Shown here: piece by piece, positions 1 to 4,970 of the stretch
Position numbering within the stretch: the stretch's first letter is position 1
Layout: every line of letters starts with the position of its first letter
Assembly: GCA_020634565.1 (NCBI GenBank)
Contig: JACKBN010000035.1
Span: 1-6,817 of the forward strand
Length of the DNA stretch: 6,817 nucleotides
Direction of reading: 5' to 3'
Source of the DNA: Ardenticatenaceae bacterium
GTDB lineage: Bacteria; Chloroflexota; Anaerolineae; Promineifilales; Promineifilaceae
The notes under the pieces: model-generated
What the model saw: only the letters and a program-made list of their open reading frames with translations
Databases searched by the model: none
Told to the model about the DNA's origin: nothing
Made by a program: the position numbers and the translations under genes

Positions 1-2
1 CT

Positions 3-1004
3 ATGACTGTACAAACTAGACCTGCGGCTGTACCAGACCTGCCGCAAATCACCGCTTTGCTACTCCAGGATGCGGCGCAGCGTCAGCAGACAAACCCCGC
101 CCTCTGGCCACTCGCCGAAAATGGGCGCGAGCGAGTGGCCAACGCCGTGCGCCAGACGCTGGAAAGCAGCGAGCCGCCCTTTGCCGAACAATGGCTCGTA
201 GCCGAAGAGGCCGGGCGCATCGTTGGCGTCTCCCATGCGCTGAAGGTGCCCGTCCCACCCATCTACGCGGGGGCGTTTGGCCCGCCCGGTCTCATCCTGG
301 ACGACTGTTTTACGGTTGCAGATGCGCCACCAGAAACGGAAGAAATGCTGCTGCTGGCCACCGAAGCAGCACTGCGCCGTTCTGGCGCGGAACTGCTGCT
401 GGCATCCTGTTTGGCAAATGGGCGAAGAGACGCCTTTTTGAAGCAACATGACTACCAGCCGATTACCCTTTACCTGGGAAAATCCGGTTTGGCGGCAGAT
501 GACACTGCATCAAACGTTCGGCCAGCCACGGCAGAAGACGTGCCGGGCATCGTTGCTGCCAGCGCTCAACATCGTAATACGCTGGCCGAAATCAGCTACC
601 GCTTCTGGCAAACACACCCGGAAGCAGACGGCCGTTTTGCCGCCTGGATGCAGCGCAGCCTAACGCTCACCGACCGGGACATGTTTGTGGACGAGGTGCA
701 GGGACAGGTGGTCGGTTACCTCATCGCCCAGCCCATCTCGCCACTGCTGGTGCCGGTAGCCCATGACATCCGCAAAATTGGCGTGATTGACGACTTTTAC
801 CACGCCGATTTTGCAAACATCAACGCGGTGACCAATAAGGGCGTCGGTGCCGCCAATTTATTGCAGGCTGCAGAAAGCGCCTTTACCGCGCGCCAGGTAG
901 AGGCCACGTTTGTAGTGTGCCCGGCGGACTGGCCTTCTAAAATTTCCATTTTGGCGCAGCAAGGCTACCAACCCGCGAAGGTGTGGTTGTTGAAGGAACC
1001 GTGA
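3..1004 (+). CDS. Tandem GNAT-family N-acetyltransferase
   Basis: A 333-residue protein made of two GNAT-like halves, predicted to be cytoplasmic and to transfer an acyl group from acyl-CoA to an unknown amine. Each half opens with the usual GNAT start: TRPAAVPDLPQI at residues 5-16 and VRPATAEDVPGI at 172-183. The C-terminal half is better preserved. It has a strand-rich core (DMFVDEVQGQVVGYLIAQP, 226-244), a motif-A-like pyrophosphate loop (NKGVGAANLL, 278-287) and a closing GYQPAKVWLL segment (321-330). The N-terminal half keeps the core strand (EQWLVAEEAGRIVGVSHAL, 62-80) and a GY-type end (HDYQPITLYL), but I see no clear Q/RxxGxG/A loop, so it may not bind CoA. ATG at position 3 fits the domain start, but the upstream region lies outside the window, so the ribosome-binding site cannot be judged. 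Substrate unknown. GNAT fold is likely; the tandem reading is moderately sure. Confidence 0.8.
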   Translation: MTVQTRPAAVPDLPQITALLLQDAAQRQQTNPALWPLAENGRERVANAVRQTLESSEPPFAEQWLVAEEAGRIVGVSHALKVPVPPIYAGAFGPPGLILDDCFTVADAPPETEEMLLLATEAALRRSGAELLLASCLANGRRDAFLKQHDYQPITLYLGKSGLAADDTASNVRPATAEDVPGIVAASAQHRNTLAEISYRFWQTHPEADGRFAAWMQRSLTLTDRDMFVDEVQGQVVGYLIAQPISPLLVPVAHDIRKIGVIDDFYHADFANINAVTNKGVGAANLLQAAESAFTARQVEATFVVCPADWPSKISILAQQGYQPAKVWLLKEP

Positions 1005-1056
1005 GGAAGGGCAGAAACGGCCGCAATAGTGGGTCGCGCAAGCTTACAAACAGGTC

Positions 1057-1404
1057 TTTAGGGCGCTGCAAGAACATCCATCCATAAGAATAAGCTGGTT
1101 TAGCAGGCTAAAGAAGCCAAAACACGCGTAAATAAGCTCATTTAGCGCGCTAAATGAGTGTTTATTGATAAGGATAAGCTGGTTTAGCAGGCTAAAGGTG
1201 CCAAAACAAGTTAAATTCATACATTTGGTATGCTAAATGAGTGTTTATCGATAAGCAAAAGCTGGTTTAGCAGCTAAAAAAAGCACAAAAAGGCGTGAAT
1301 GGACATAGTTGACAGACTAAATGCCTTTATTCACGTTGTTTTGGGTGGTTTAGTAGAAAAAAGAAGCGTGATCAGGCATCAATACGGTCTTTTAGCAGCA
1401 AAAT
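1057..1404. repeat. 42-bp phased array of degenerate TTTAGC-N2-GCTAAA dyads
   Basis: Nine copies of a short inverted repeat begin near 1057, 1099, 1141, 1183, 1224, 1266, 1309, 1349 and 1391, with steps of 42, 42, 42, 41, 42, 43, 40 and 42 bp. The best copies read TTTAGCAGGCTAAA (1099, 1183) and TTTAGCGCGCTAAA (1141); several are preceded by ATAAGCT. Copies alternate in type. The A type (1099, 1183, 1266, 1349) reads GGTTTAG followed by a purine/A-rich tail. The B type (1141, 1224, 1309) reads CTAAATG followed by a TTTAT tail. The true unit is therefore about 83-84 bp, built from two related halves. The first (1057) and last (1349, 1391) copies are the most decayed. It lies wholly between genes and encodes nothing recognisable. 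It could be a multi-site protein-binding array, a hairpin-rich transcript or a decaying minisatellite. Confidence 0.85.
1137..1158. repeat. Perfect 22-bp palindrome within the array
   Basis: The arm CTCATTTAGCG (1137-1147) is followed directly by its exact reverse complement CGCTAAATGAG (1148-1158). Beyond a small asymmetric bulge, AATAA on the left (1131-1135) can also pair with TTATT on the right (1162-1166). It is the most symmetric member of the 42-bp array and is not followed by a T-tract, so it does not look like a terminator. Confidence 0.85.
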
Positions 1405-1410
1405 GCTGCT
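1394..1410. repeat. Short hairpin at the right end of the dyad array
   Basis: AGCAGCA (1394-1400) and TGCTGCT (1404-1410) form a 7-bp stem with an AAA loop. It overlaps the last dyad of the 42-bp array. No T-run follows on the plus strand, so a terminator role is not supported. Confidence 0.5.
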
Positions 1411-1620
1411 GGCGCACATGTTATCACAGTAGTTAACCGCGTTAGACTCTTCTCAAACCAACGCGTTTGCCCTTGTTCTTTGTCGCCCATCCTCATCATC
1501 TTGGTAAGCATTCTGTTGGCCTGGTGACGATTGGCGAAACGCTGGCCGCCAGCATGTTTGTTGACAGAGGGACCGTCTGCCGCATTGCTTCTGCGCCTGG
1601 CCCTAATGCACAGCTAAATG
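1411..1620. other. Intergenic stretch without a recognised gene
   Basis: This is the non-repetitive part of the 720-bp gap before the DUF1905 gene, and it is GC-richer than the array to its left. I see no recognisable protein, tRNA or mobile-element end. CGCGTT (1438-1443) and AACGCG (1460-1465) could form a weak stem. A TTGACA at 1561-1566 has no matching -10 at normal spacing. Both strands happen to be open in the same codon phase: plus 1446-1625, and minus 1613 down to a stop at 1392-1394. The minus reading looks somewhat protein-like (KHAGGQRFANRHQANRML) but matches no family I know. Confidence 0.4.
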
Positions 1621-1629
1621 TGCTATAGT
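1621..1629 (+). promoter_or_regulatory. Candidate extended -10 promoter element
   Basis: TGCTATAGT matches the extended -10 pattern TGnTATAAT with one change in the hexamer. No good -35 is present 16-18 bp upstream, which is tolerated for extended -10 promoters. Transcription would begin near 1635 and give a leader of about 90 nt containing a short ORF and a hairpin before the DUF1905 gene. A similar GCTATACT occurs ahead of the transaldolase homologue. Confidence 0.35.
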
Positions 1630-1660
1630 TTCCTCGGATTTTGGATTCGCAGGAGATAAC

Positions 1661-1687
1661 ATGAGCGAAACGTGTAAGTTGGATTGA
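1661..1687 (+). CDS. Possible 8-codon upstream ORF (leader peptide)
   Basis: ATG to TGA encodes MSETCKLD. AGGAG at 1651-1655 lies 5 nt before the ATG, an almost ideal Shine-Dalgarno placement. The stop falls in the loop of the hairpin at 1678-1696, so a ribosome finishing this ORF would cover the stem. That arrangement resembles attenuation or translational coupling, but the peptide has no run of a single regulatory amino acid. Its start (MSE) resembles the start of the following gene (MSK), so a leftover duplicated start region is another explanation. Translation is plausible but unproven. Confidence 0.35.
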   Translation: MSETCKLD

Positions 1688-1706
1688 CGATCCGACTCAT
1701 ATTTTT
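1678..1706 (+). promoter_or_regulatory. Hairpin plus T-tract in the DUF1905 leader (attenuator-like)
   Basis: GTTGGAT (1678-1684) pairs with ATCCGAC (1690-1696) over 7 bp including one G-U, with a 5-nt loop. It is followed by TCATATTTTT (1697-1706). The shape is that of a weak intrinsic terminator, placed between a short upstream ORF and the Shine-Dalgarno (AGGAGG, 1709-1714) of the DUF1905 gene. It could be a conditional terminator or chance. The stem is short and the T-run starts 5 nt after it. Confidence 0.35.
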
Positions 1707-1725
1707 GTAGGAGGAACAAAACAAG

Positions 1726-2184
1726 ATGAGTAAAGCAGCGGCAAATTCAGTAATCTTTCACACGACTATTTTGAAAACAGGCAAAAATACTGCCGGGATA
1801 CAGGTCCCGGAAACAGTGATCGAAGAGCTGGGCGGGGGCAAGCGTCCCTTGGTTAAAGTGACGATCAACAATTACACCTACCGCAGCGCCGTGGCGACTA
1901 TGGACGGCAAATTTATGATCTCGCTCAGCGCCAAAAATCGGGAAGCCGCTGGTGTGGCGGGTGGCGAAGAGGCCGATGTGACGGTTGAGCTTGATTTGGA
2001 ACCGCGCACCGTCGAAATACCAGAAGATTTAATGGCAGCGCTAAATGAAGCCAATGCGCTGGCCGCTTTTGAGAACTCCGCACCCTCCATGCGCAAGGAG
2101 TATGTGCGGCAGGTTGTCGAGGCCAAAGCGCAAGAAACCCGCGAGCGTCGGATTAAAAAGATCGTTGAAAAGCTGAGCGTTTAA
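1726..2184 (+). CDS. DUF1905/OmdA-domain protein, YdeI-like
   Basis: A 152-residue soluble protein with the two-part layout of the DUF1905 plus YdeI/OmdA (bacteriocin-protection-like) family. The N-terminal barrel spans about residues 9-92. It shows the expected order: VIFHTTILKTG, then the VPETVIEELGGGKRPLVKVTIN segment (27-48), YRSAV, a KFMISLSAKNREAAG stretch (62-76) and TVELDLEPRTVEIPEDL (86-102). The C-terminal OmdA-type helix region includes AFENSAPSMRKEYVRQVVEAK (114-134) and the terminal ETRERRIKKIVEKL (137-150). Length is normal for the family. AGGAGG at 1709-1714 lies 11 nt before the ATG, a little far but clear. The family is linked by name to envelope or bacteriocin stress, with no well-defined biochemical activity, so only the family is assigned. 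The leader carries a short ORF and hairpin that may control expression. Confidence 0.82.
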   Translation: MSKAAANSVIFHTTILKTGKNTAGIQVPETVIEELGGGKRPLVKVTINNYTYRSAVATMDGKFMISLSAKNREAAGVAGGEEADVTVELDLEPRTVEIPEDLMAALNEANALAAFENSAPSMRKEYVRQVVEAKAQETRERRIKKIVEKLSV

Positions 2185-2202
2185 GCGCCTCTCTACTGTG
2201 AT

Positions 2203-2239
2203 TAGCCCCAACATTTAGAATAATAGAGTGATGGGGCTA
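2203..2239. repeat. 8-bp inverted repeat between the DUF1905 and propeller genes
   Basis: TAGCCCCA (2203-2210) and TGGGGCTA (2232-2239) are exact reverse complements around a 21-nt AT-rich centre, starting 18 nt after the DUF1905 stop. It could end transcription of that gene, although only CGGCCGTTT follows rather than a real T-run. It could also be an operator for the next gene: TAGAAT in the loop (2216-2221) resembles a -10 box, without a convincing -35. Confidence 0.4.
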
Positions 2240-2271
2240 CGGCCGTTTCTCCATCTTCTGCCTATCAAACT

Positions 2272-3177
2272 ATGGCCACAAAAAATAAAGCAGAAAAATT
2301 ACAAAGAGTCGTTAGAGGAATCGCGCTCGCCCTCTTTTTGTCATGGCTTTCTCTAGGAATATGGCTTTATTTTCAACAAAGATCACCAGTCAGAAACCTG
2401 CCAAACTATTCAGGAATTAACCTATTGTGGCAAAATCGTATCGAAATTGGCCTAAAACATGAAGCCCAAGGGCAAATCTTTTTCCCTTACCCAAATAACC
2501 TGGTTTTTCCTTCCTCAAATTCACTTATATCTCTCTCTATAGAAAATGGTAACGTTTTATGGGAAGCTGAAATTCCCGATGAACCAATTGCTGTTAAGTT
2601 TTACGATGACAAATTTTTTGTGATGTATGCCAAGCTGCTAGAAGGATCAAAACGTATATCTTTTGAAAACATGTGCGACATGGGTCGCGGAGCCTCAATC
2701 TCTACGTATGATGCGAAAACAGGCGAACTTATCTGGGAAAACAGCTATTTGGGTGTTGATCGGCAGGGCTTTGCACTTAGCCAGCAAATCTTATACTTAG
2801 GTGCTAGCGCTGATCATGGAGCCTCTTGGGCCTCAGGGCAGGTAGATGCGAATACCGGCAACGATATTGCTTATTCATGTGCACGTTGGTACAACGACGA
2901 GAACAAAGAACCATCACCTCGTGGAGCAGATGAAGGCATCACTGGATATTTTTATTACTTTCCCAGAGAAGTTTATTCCTGCGCCGGAACTCAATGCCAA
3001 ATTATTGTTACAGATCACGCAATTCAGTTCATTGCAAAACAAACAAACGAAGTCATAGGGCAAATTGAGTTCCAAGGATTTCGTCTACATCCAGATAATA
3101 TCGATTTGAAAATTCTGGACGATACTGTTCTAATCTACTTATCTGACAGTGAACAATTATTCGCCTTCCGCTTTTAG
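2272..3177 (+). CDS. Membrane-anchored PQQ-like beta-propeller protein
   Basis: A 301-residue protein with a basic N-terminus (KNKAEKLQRVVR), one hydrophobic segment at about 14-34, and the rest predicted outside the membrane. No cysteine lipobox is seen, so this looks like a signal anchor. The outer part has blades typical of PQQ/pyrrolo-quinoline-like propellers: SLSIENGNVLWEAEI (87-101), STYDAKTGELIWENSYLG (144-161) and GQVDANTGNDIAYS (189-202), each with a D/N-xxTG/NG turn. There are only about five or six weak repeats, fewer than a classical eight-blade protein, and no catalytic quinoprotein motif, so a binding or assembly role is more likely than an enzyme. Cysteines 135, 203, 237 and 242 could form disulfides. 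The gene is clearly AT-richer than its neighbours and has no Shine-Dalgarno; ATG 2272 is the first ATG after an in-frame stop at 2224. Lateral origin is possible. Exact function unknown. Confidence 0.7.
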   Translation: MATKNKAEKLQRVVRGIALALFLSWLSLGIWLYFQQRSPVRNLPNYSGINLLWQNRIEIGLKHEAQGQIFFPYPNNLVFPSSNSLISLSIENGNVLWEAEIPDEPIAVKFYDDKFFVMYAKLLEGSKRISFENMCDMGRGASISTYDAKTGELIWENSYLGVDRQGFALSQQILYLGASADHGASWASGQVDANTGNDIAYSCARWYNDENKEPSPRGADEGITGYFYYFPREVYSCAGTQCQIIVTDHAIQFIAKQTNEVIGQIEFQGFRLHPDNIDLKILDDTVLIYLSDSEQLFAFRF

Positions 3178-3208
3178 ACCTCAAACACACCAAACAGGGC
3201 AAAACCAT

Positions 3209-3757
3209 ATGATCAAAACATTTGATGAAGCTCGTTATTTAATCCGCGACCTGAAAATCTGTACCATTTTTGCCAGTGAGAAAAGCGGCCTGCCCTCACT
3301 GTGGGAGCACGTTGATATACCCGAAAAAATTGAGGGTGAAACTGGCTGGGGTCCTAAGGTTTCGGCCGTTTGGGATTGGAAGAACCGCCTGCCCGCCACC
3401 TTCCCCGATGAGATTTTCTACGGCAAAATCAAGGGTGGCTTTGCCGTGCTGATGACGATGGATTACTTGCGCCACACCCATTTCCCTGCCGCCTACAAAC
3501 CAGTCAGTCAGCTCAATGTGTTGGCGGGCCACATCTATGAAATGATTCGCAATGAGCCGTGGGAAACCACCCCGCTGCGCCAGGAAATCATAGACGCGCA
3601 CGGCTGCTCCAAAAGCCAGTTCGATACCGCGCTCAAGAATCTGCAAATTTCGCTCAACGTTGTCCGCGCCAACGATCCCACCATCGAACGAGACACCTGG
3701 CTAACCTTTCAGGAGCTTTATCCAGAGATTTGGGACATGTATGTCAAGGAAGTGTGA
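3209..3757 (+). CDS. AlkZ-related winged-helix protein
   Basis: A 182-residue soluble protein that I recognise as the small AlkZ-related group. It has LPSLWEHV (28-35), the AVWDWKNRLP segment (53-62) and YGKI (71-74). A C-terminal winged-helix-like part has TPLRQEIIDAHGCSKSQFDTAL (121-142), LQISLNVVR (145-153) and DTWLTFQELYPE (162-173). In full-size AlkZ/AlkX enzymes this wing architecture belongs to a DNA glycosylase that removes alkylated or crosslinked bases using a QxQ/QxD motif. I see no such motif here, and the protein is about half their length, so glycosylase activity should not be assumed. ATG 3209 is chosen: an in-frame ATG at 3149 would overlap the previous gene by 29 bp and adds 20 low-complexity residues. 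Only a weak GGG lies upstream. Family assignment rests on memory of the motif pattern. Confidence 0.6.
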   Translation: MIKTFDEARYLIRDLKICTIFASEKSGLPSLWEHVDIPEKIEGETGWGPKVSAVWDWKNRLPATFPDEIFYGKIKGGFAVLMTMDYLRHTHFPAAYKPVSQLNVLAGHIYEMIRNEPWETTPLRQEIIDAHGCSKSQFDTALKNLQISLNVVRANDPTIERDTWLTFQELYPEIWDMYVKEV

Positions 3758-3810
3758 GGTTGCCTTAGAAACGATTAGGCACGAAATGTGTCTCATAGCT
3801 TATGATCTTC

Positions 3811-3817
3811 AAAGGAG
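3811..3817 (+). promoter_or_regulatory. Ribosome-binding site choosing between two adjacent ATGs
   Basis: AAAGGAG lies 3 nt before ATG 3821 and 6 nt before ATG 3824. The spacing favours the second ATG, so the PPOX-fold protein may begin one residue later (MEEMKRYP). TATGAT at 3801-3806 could be a -10 box but has no recognisable -35. Confidence 0.55.
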
Positions 3818-3820
3818 AAA

Positions 3821-4285
3821 ATGATGGAAGAAATGAAACGGTATCCGCAGGTTCCGGGATTTTCTGAGGTGGAGTTGGCCGCATTTTTGGCGCAACCGCT
3901 GCTGGCGCGGCTGAGCACGCACAACACCGATGGCAGTATCCACACCATCCCCATCTGGTACGAATACCGTGATGGGAAGCTGCTGCTGAGCACGCAGACC
4001 ATCACGCAAAAAGTGAAGAACATCCAGCGCAATCCGCAGGTGACGGTGTTGATTGACAGCAATACGATGCCATACGCAGGGGTAATGGTGGTCGGTACGG
4101 CCGTTCTCGACACAGAAAACGCCGCCCAAAAGCGAGTCACCATCTTTGAGCGATATATTGGCCAACACGGGGACACCTATGCCCAGCAGCTTGCCGCCAA
4201 ATGGGAACCCGTCATCATTGAAGTAACGCCTGAACGCATCCTCTCTTTTGATTACACAAAAGGGTCGCTGGTACCCAATGCGTAA
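3821..4285 (+). CDS. PPOX-fold flavin/F420-binding protein
   Basis: A 154-residue protein of the pyridoxamine-5'-phosphate-oxidase-like split-barrel superfamily, which binds FMN, F420 or heme as a dimer in the cytoplasm. The family order is clear: helix FSEVELAAFLAQP (14-26), first strands ARLSTHNTDGSIHTIPIWYEY (29-49), the cofactor-phosphate region LLLSTQTITQKVKNIQRNP (54-72) with K64 and N67 placed as in relatives, then VTVLID (74-79) and the YAGVMVVGTAVL strand (85-96). The end (PVIIEVTPERILSFDYTKG) is also typical. Length matches stand-alone PPOX-class F420-dependent proteins, but cofactor and substrate cannot be told from sequence. Its stop overlaps the start of the lipoprotein gene, suggesting one transcript. 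The start is ATG 3821 or 3824. Confidence 0.83.
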   Translation: MMEEMKRYPQVPGFSEVELAAFLAQPLLARLSTHNTDGSIHTIPIWYEYRDGKLLLSTQTITQKVKNIQRNPQVTVLIDSNTMPYAGVMVVGTAVLDTENAAQKRVTIFERYIGQHGDTYAQQLAAKWEPVIIEVTPERILSFDYTKGSLVPNA

Positions 4286-4817
4286 CCGGCACTGGCTGAT
4301 TGGCTGCCTGGTAGTGTGTTGTTGGCTGGGCGGTTGCGGTCCGGCTAAAGAACCAAGCCCGCTAGAGATAGGAACGGCCGTACTCCAACAAATCGCCCCC
4401 CGTGCTTGCCCCGTACCGGACCTATATGCCGACCAGGCGCAGTTCTATCACAAATTTCGCAGCGAAGAGAACTACACCCTGTTTGAATGCACCACCGCCA
4501 CCGGCCACATAACCTACACCATGCTTATCTGGTACGACAGCCAGGCAGAAGCCGAAGCCGCCTTTGAATCGCGGCGTGGGGAAGCCGAAGCGGCCGAATT
4601 TCACGAATTTCCCCTGCTGATCTGGGCGGCAGATGACCCATCATTTCCTGGTGGTCCTGAAGAAAACCAGGGCTGGGTCTGGCAAGCAGGGCAGTGGATC
4701 ATCAACATTCGCTCCTTTAACGATACAAATCTAATCACCTCACCCCATCCTGAAAGCGTTTCTAACGTCCTCTATGAAGTTGGCCAGCAGCGCGGTCTGT
4801 TTACCCTTGAGCCATGA
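4278..4817 (+). CDS. Lipoprotein of unknown function
   Basis: A 179-residue predicted lipoprotein. The start at ATG 4278 gives a textbook signal: basic MRNRH, hydrophobic core WLIGCLVVCCW, then the lipobox LGGC with Cys20 as the lipidated residue. An upstream in-frame ATG at 4248 would put ten polar residues before the signal and lie deep inside the previous gene, so it is rejected. The start overlaps the PPOX stop by 8 bp and has no good Shine-Dalgarno (AGGG at 4261-4264 is 13 nt away), which points to translational coupling. The mature part has two cysteines (44, 71), an acidic alanine-rich helix (SQAEAEAAFESRRGEAEAAE, 88-107) and a tryptophan-rich region (IWAADD, WVWQAGQWIINIRSF). I do not recognise the family. 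It probably sits on the outer face of the cytoplasmic membrane. Confidence 0.75.
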   Translation: MRNRHWLIGCLVVCCWLGGCGPAKEPSPLEIGTAVLQQIAPRACPVPDLYADQAQFYHKFRSEENYTLFECTTATGHITYTMLIWYDSQAEAEAAFESRRGEAEAAEFHEFPLLIWAADDPSFPGGPEENQGWVWQAGQWIINIRSFNDTNLITSPHPESVSNVLYEVGQQRGLFTLEP

Positions 4818-4869
4818 ATTTCAGCAAAGATATGAGCTTTGTAACTAGCAAATGTCTCTCAAATTTCGC

Positions 4870-4875
4870 TATACT
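4870..4875 (+). promoter_or_regulatory. Candidate -10 box for the transaldolase-like gene
   Basis: TATACT lies about 95 bp upstream of the ATG, in the 153-bp gap after the lipoprotein gene. No convincing -35 lies 16-18 bp upstream. Its context (CGCTATACTG) resembles the GCTATAGT element before the DUF1905 gene. A start near 4882 would give a leader of about 90 nt. Confidence 0.3.
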
Positions 4876-4970
4876 GAGCAAAGGAGCCAACGGATAAACA
4901 GTTGTAGGGAAGAATCAACATCCTTGCCTCATCACACCTCGACGATCCCTCTTTAGCGTAAGGAGGCGAC

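Noticed and set aside
1090..1260. Integron attC-like sites or insertion-sequence ends
   Set aside because: The core lacks the GTTRRRY/RYYYAAC ends of attC, and there is no integrase, transposase or target-site duplication in the window.
1057..1404. CRISPR array
   Set aside because: The repeats are too degenerate, the spaces between them are related to each other in an alternating pattern, the dyads are short, and no cas gene is nearby.
1561..1590. Promoter with TTGACA at 1561
   Set aside because: No acceptable -10 hexamer lies 16-19 bp downstream (ATTGCT region only).
3149..3208. Upstream start for the AlkZ-related gene
   Set aside because: It would overlap the propeller gene by 29 bp and add 20 residues unlike the family start; ATG 3209 fits the domain start.
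4248..4277. Upstream start for the lipoprotein gene
   Set aside because: It places ten polar residues before a clean lipoprotein signal peptide; ATG 4278 gives a standard signal with LGGC.
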